Shown here: positions 62,663-64,000 of the stretch, one piece after another
Numbering within the stretch: the stretch's first letter is position 1
Layout of the letters: every line of letters starts with the position of its first letter
From: Nostoc sp. XA010
GTDB lineage: Bacteria > Cyanobacteriota > Cyanobacteriia > Cyanobacteriales > Nostocaceae
Reading direction: 5' to 3'
Length of the DNA stretch: 64,000 bases
NCBI RefSeq assembly: GCF_020829625.1
Contig: NZ_JAIVFX010000007.1
Span: 253,014 to 317,013, forward strand
Notes under the pieces: generated by a model
What the model saw: only the letters and a program-made list of their open reading frames with translations
Database searches by the model: none
What the model was told of the DNA's origin: nothing
Translations under genes and position numbers: made by a program

Positions 62663-63559
62663 TCATATTGGGCTTCCTGTTGAACTTACAGTATCTTTGA
62701 GTAACGGAAAACCCAACTTCTCCCTTTGCTCAACATATAAATGAGCTACCTTCCTAGCTAAATGCCGAATTCTGGCAATATAGCGAGTTCTCTCCGTCAC
62801 AGAAATCACACCTCTAGCATCCAGCAGATTGAACGTGTGCGAACACTTCATTACATAATCTAAGCTAGGCAAGACCAATCCTCGCTCCGTCAATTGGGTA
62901 GCTTCCTGCTCATATAAATTAAATAGTGTCAGTAGCAACTCAGGATTCGACGCTTCAAAGTTGTATGTACACTGCTCAATCTCACTTTGCAAGAAAACAT
63001 CCCCATAAGTAACGTTGTCTGTCCACTGGATCTTTGTAAATGCTTCTACTTGCTGGAGATACATTGTTAGCCGCTCTAACCCGTATGTAATCTCAATCGA
63101 CACCGGACGACAATCAATTCCCCCACACTGTTGGAAATAGGTAAATTGAGTAACTTCCATTCCATCTAACCATACTTCCCAGCCAGTGCCCCAAGCTCCC
63201 ACCGTCGCATCTTCCCAGTTATCCTCTACAAACCGAATATCGTGGTCTTCAGGACGAATACCTAAAGCCCTTAACGAATCAAGATAAATCTCCTGAATAT
63301 TATCTGGCGACGGCTTGATTAGAACTTGATACTGATAATAGTGCTGGAAGCGATTGGGGTTTTCGCCATAGCGTCCATCTGTAGGGCGACGACAGGGTTC
63401 AACGTAAGCAACAGCCCACGGTTCCGGTCCCAATGCTCTTAAAAATGTCTGGGGATTTTTAGTACCTGCCCCCTTCTCAATGTCGTAGGGCTGGGCTATG
63501 AGACAACCGCGATCGCCCCAAAACTGATGCAACAAAGCTATAACCGACTGAAAATTCAC
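62663..63559 (-). CDS. glyQ: Glycyl-tRNA synthetase alpha subunit
   Basis: GTG 63559 is chosen: the product begins with [13 protein letters not shown] like the family, and AAGGGGG lies 4 nt upstream; the ATG eight codons earlier would precede the ribosome binding site. The 298-residue subunit shows [34 protein letters not shown] (class II motif 2), [20 protein letters not shown] and [18 protein letters not shown] (motif 3). It forms an alpha2-beta2 enzyme with GlyS, encoded elsewhere, charging tRNA-Gly. It is divergent from the rRNA operon. Confidence 0.97.
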   Translation of the reverse strand: MNFQSVIALLHQFWGDRGCLIAQPYDIEKGAGTKNPQTFLRALGPEPWAVAYVEPCRRPTDGRYGENPNRFQHYYQYQVLIKPSPDNIQEIYLDSLRALGIRPEDHDIRFVEDNWEDATVGAWGTGWEVWLDGMEVTQFTYFQQCGGIDCRPVSIEITYGLERLTMYLQQVEAFTKIQWTDNVTYGDVFLQSEIEQCTYNFEASNPELLLTLFNLYEQEATQLTERGLVLPSLDYVMKCSHTFNLLDARGVISVTERTRYIARIRHLARKVAHLYVEQREKLGFPLLKDTVSSTGSPI

Positions 63560-63672
63560 GCTTCCCCCTTCTTTGGTCAGCACAGTGCATAAACCATTGT
63601 TGCCTAGAACCGGGCAGTGTGGGGAGTTTCAAGGGGAATCAGAAGCGGTCCAAAAGATTTTTGGAAAAATAG

Positions 63673-63701
63673 TTGACACAATTAATTAGGTTCGTTATAT
63701 T
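63673..63701 (+). promoter_or_regulatory. rRNA operon promoter
   Basis: TTGACA (63673-63678) and TATATT (63696-63701) are separated by exactly 17 bp, a near-consensus sigma70-type promoter, about 170 bp before the mature 16S 5' end. A small dispersed repeat (GAAGCGAAGCGAAGAGAAGC) lies directly downstream at 63715-63738, in the transcribed leader. Confidence 0.8.
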
Positions 63702-63874
63702 GAATAAGTGCCTGAAGCGAAGCGAAGAGAAGCGACGCTAAAAGGTGAACCGAACCTTGAAAATATTATAGTTTGAAAGCGAAAAGACAGCAAGTAGTTT
63801 GCGTCAAGAAAATAAAGATAACTAAGCTGAAGTTAAAAAAGAGCAGCTAAATGTATTGAGCTATAGAGCTTTCC

Positions 63875-64000
<126 letters not shown>

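Overview
The window is chromosomal DNA from a filamentous, heterocyst-forming cyanobacterium of the Nostoc/Anabaena type. Evidence: HIP1 octamers (GCGATCGC) throughout, heptamer tandem repeats and small dispersed repeats typical of Nostoc, genes for cyanophycin metabolism, a HetZ-type heterocyst regulator, solanesyl diphosphate synthase, a PAM68 photosystem II assembly factor, and the start of a cyanobacterial 16S rRNA gene at the right end. From memory, the order mreBCD, ssb, amiC1-amiC2, murI, sds, hetZ, patU resembles one region of the Anabaena sp. PCC 7120 chromosome; this was not checked.

Layout. 1-5 kb: the 3' end of a UbiD-family decarboxylase, a truncated DUF4058 gene, a DUF559 endonuclease between inverted repeats, and a nuclease-TPR fusion. 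3.3-6.9 kb: a cyanophycin locus with short CphA2-type synthetase (-), a small ORF (+) and cyanophycinase (+). 7.4-13.7 kb: TPR protein, phosphoribosyltransferase, family 4 uracil-DNA glycosylase, gene remnants and a TgpA-like transglutaminase. 13.7-25.3 kb: a mostly minus-strand cell-wall and development block (patU-like, hetZ, sds, murI, two tandem AMIN amidases). 26-32 kb: Na+/H+ antiporter, SIMPL protein, ssb with a LexA-box-like palindrome, and mreB-mreC-mreD. 32-36 kb: msrB and a glycolate dehydrogenase pair (glcE-like, glcF-like).

36-43 kb holds a P-loop ATPase, a 21-bp minisatellite and a 1727-residue NLR-like protein (TPR, STAND NTPase, transmembrane segment, coiled coil, 14 nearly identical WD40 repeats). 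43-48 kb: Uma2 nuclease, RHH antitoxin-like protein, decayed phycobilisome-type ORFs, Ap4A phosphorylase and a Deg/HtrA protease. 48-57 kb: a signalling block with a REC-PAS-GGDEF-EAL protein, a 1879-residue Ser/Thr kinase-ATPase-GAF-PAS-histidine kinase and a small response regulator. 57-64 kb: DAHP synthase, pam68-rpsO, an AAA-like remnant, ComEC, glyQ and the rrn promoter with the 16S 5' end.

The strongest unusual signals are: (i) small dispersed repeats translated in frame inside at least four otherwise recognisable proteins (EAL domain, RHH antitoxin, GlcE, Ap4A phosphorylase); (ii) the NLR-like locus, whose WD40 repeats are homogenised except at a few positions; (iii) the CphA2/small ORF/cyanophycinase locus; (iv) a nuclease-TPR fusion; and (v) several remnants showing past traffic of R-M, AAA and DUF4058 genes. 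No CRISPR array, transposase gene or tRNA was recognised.
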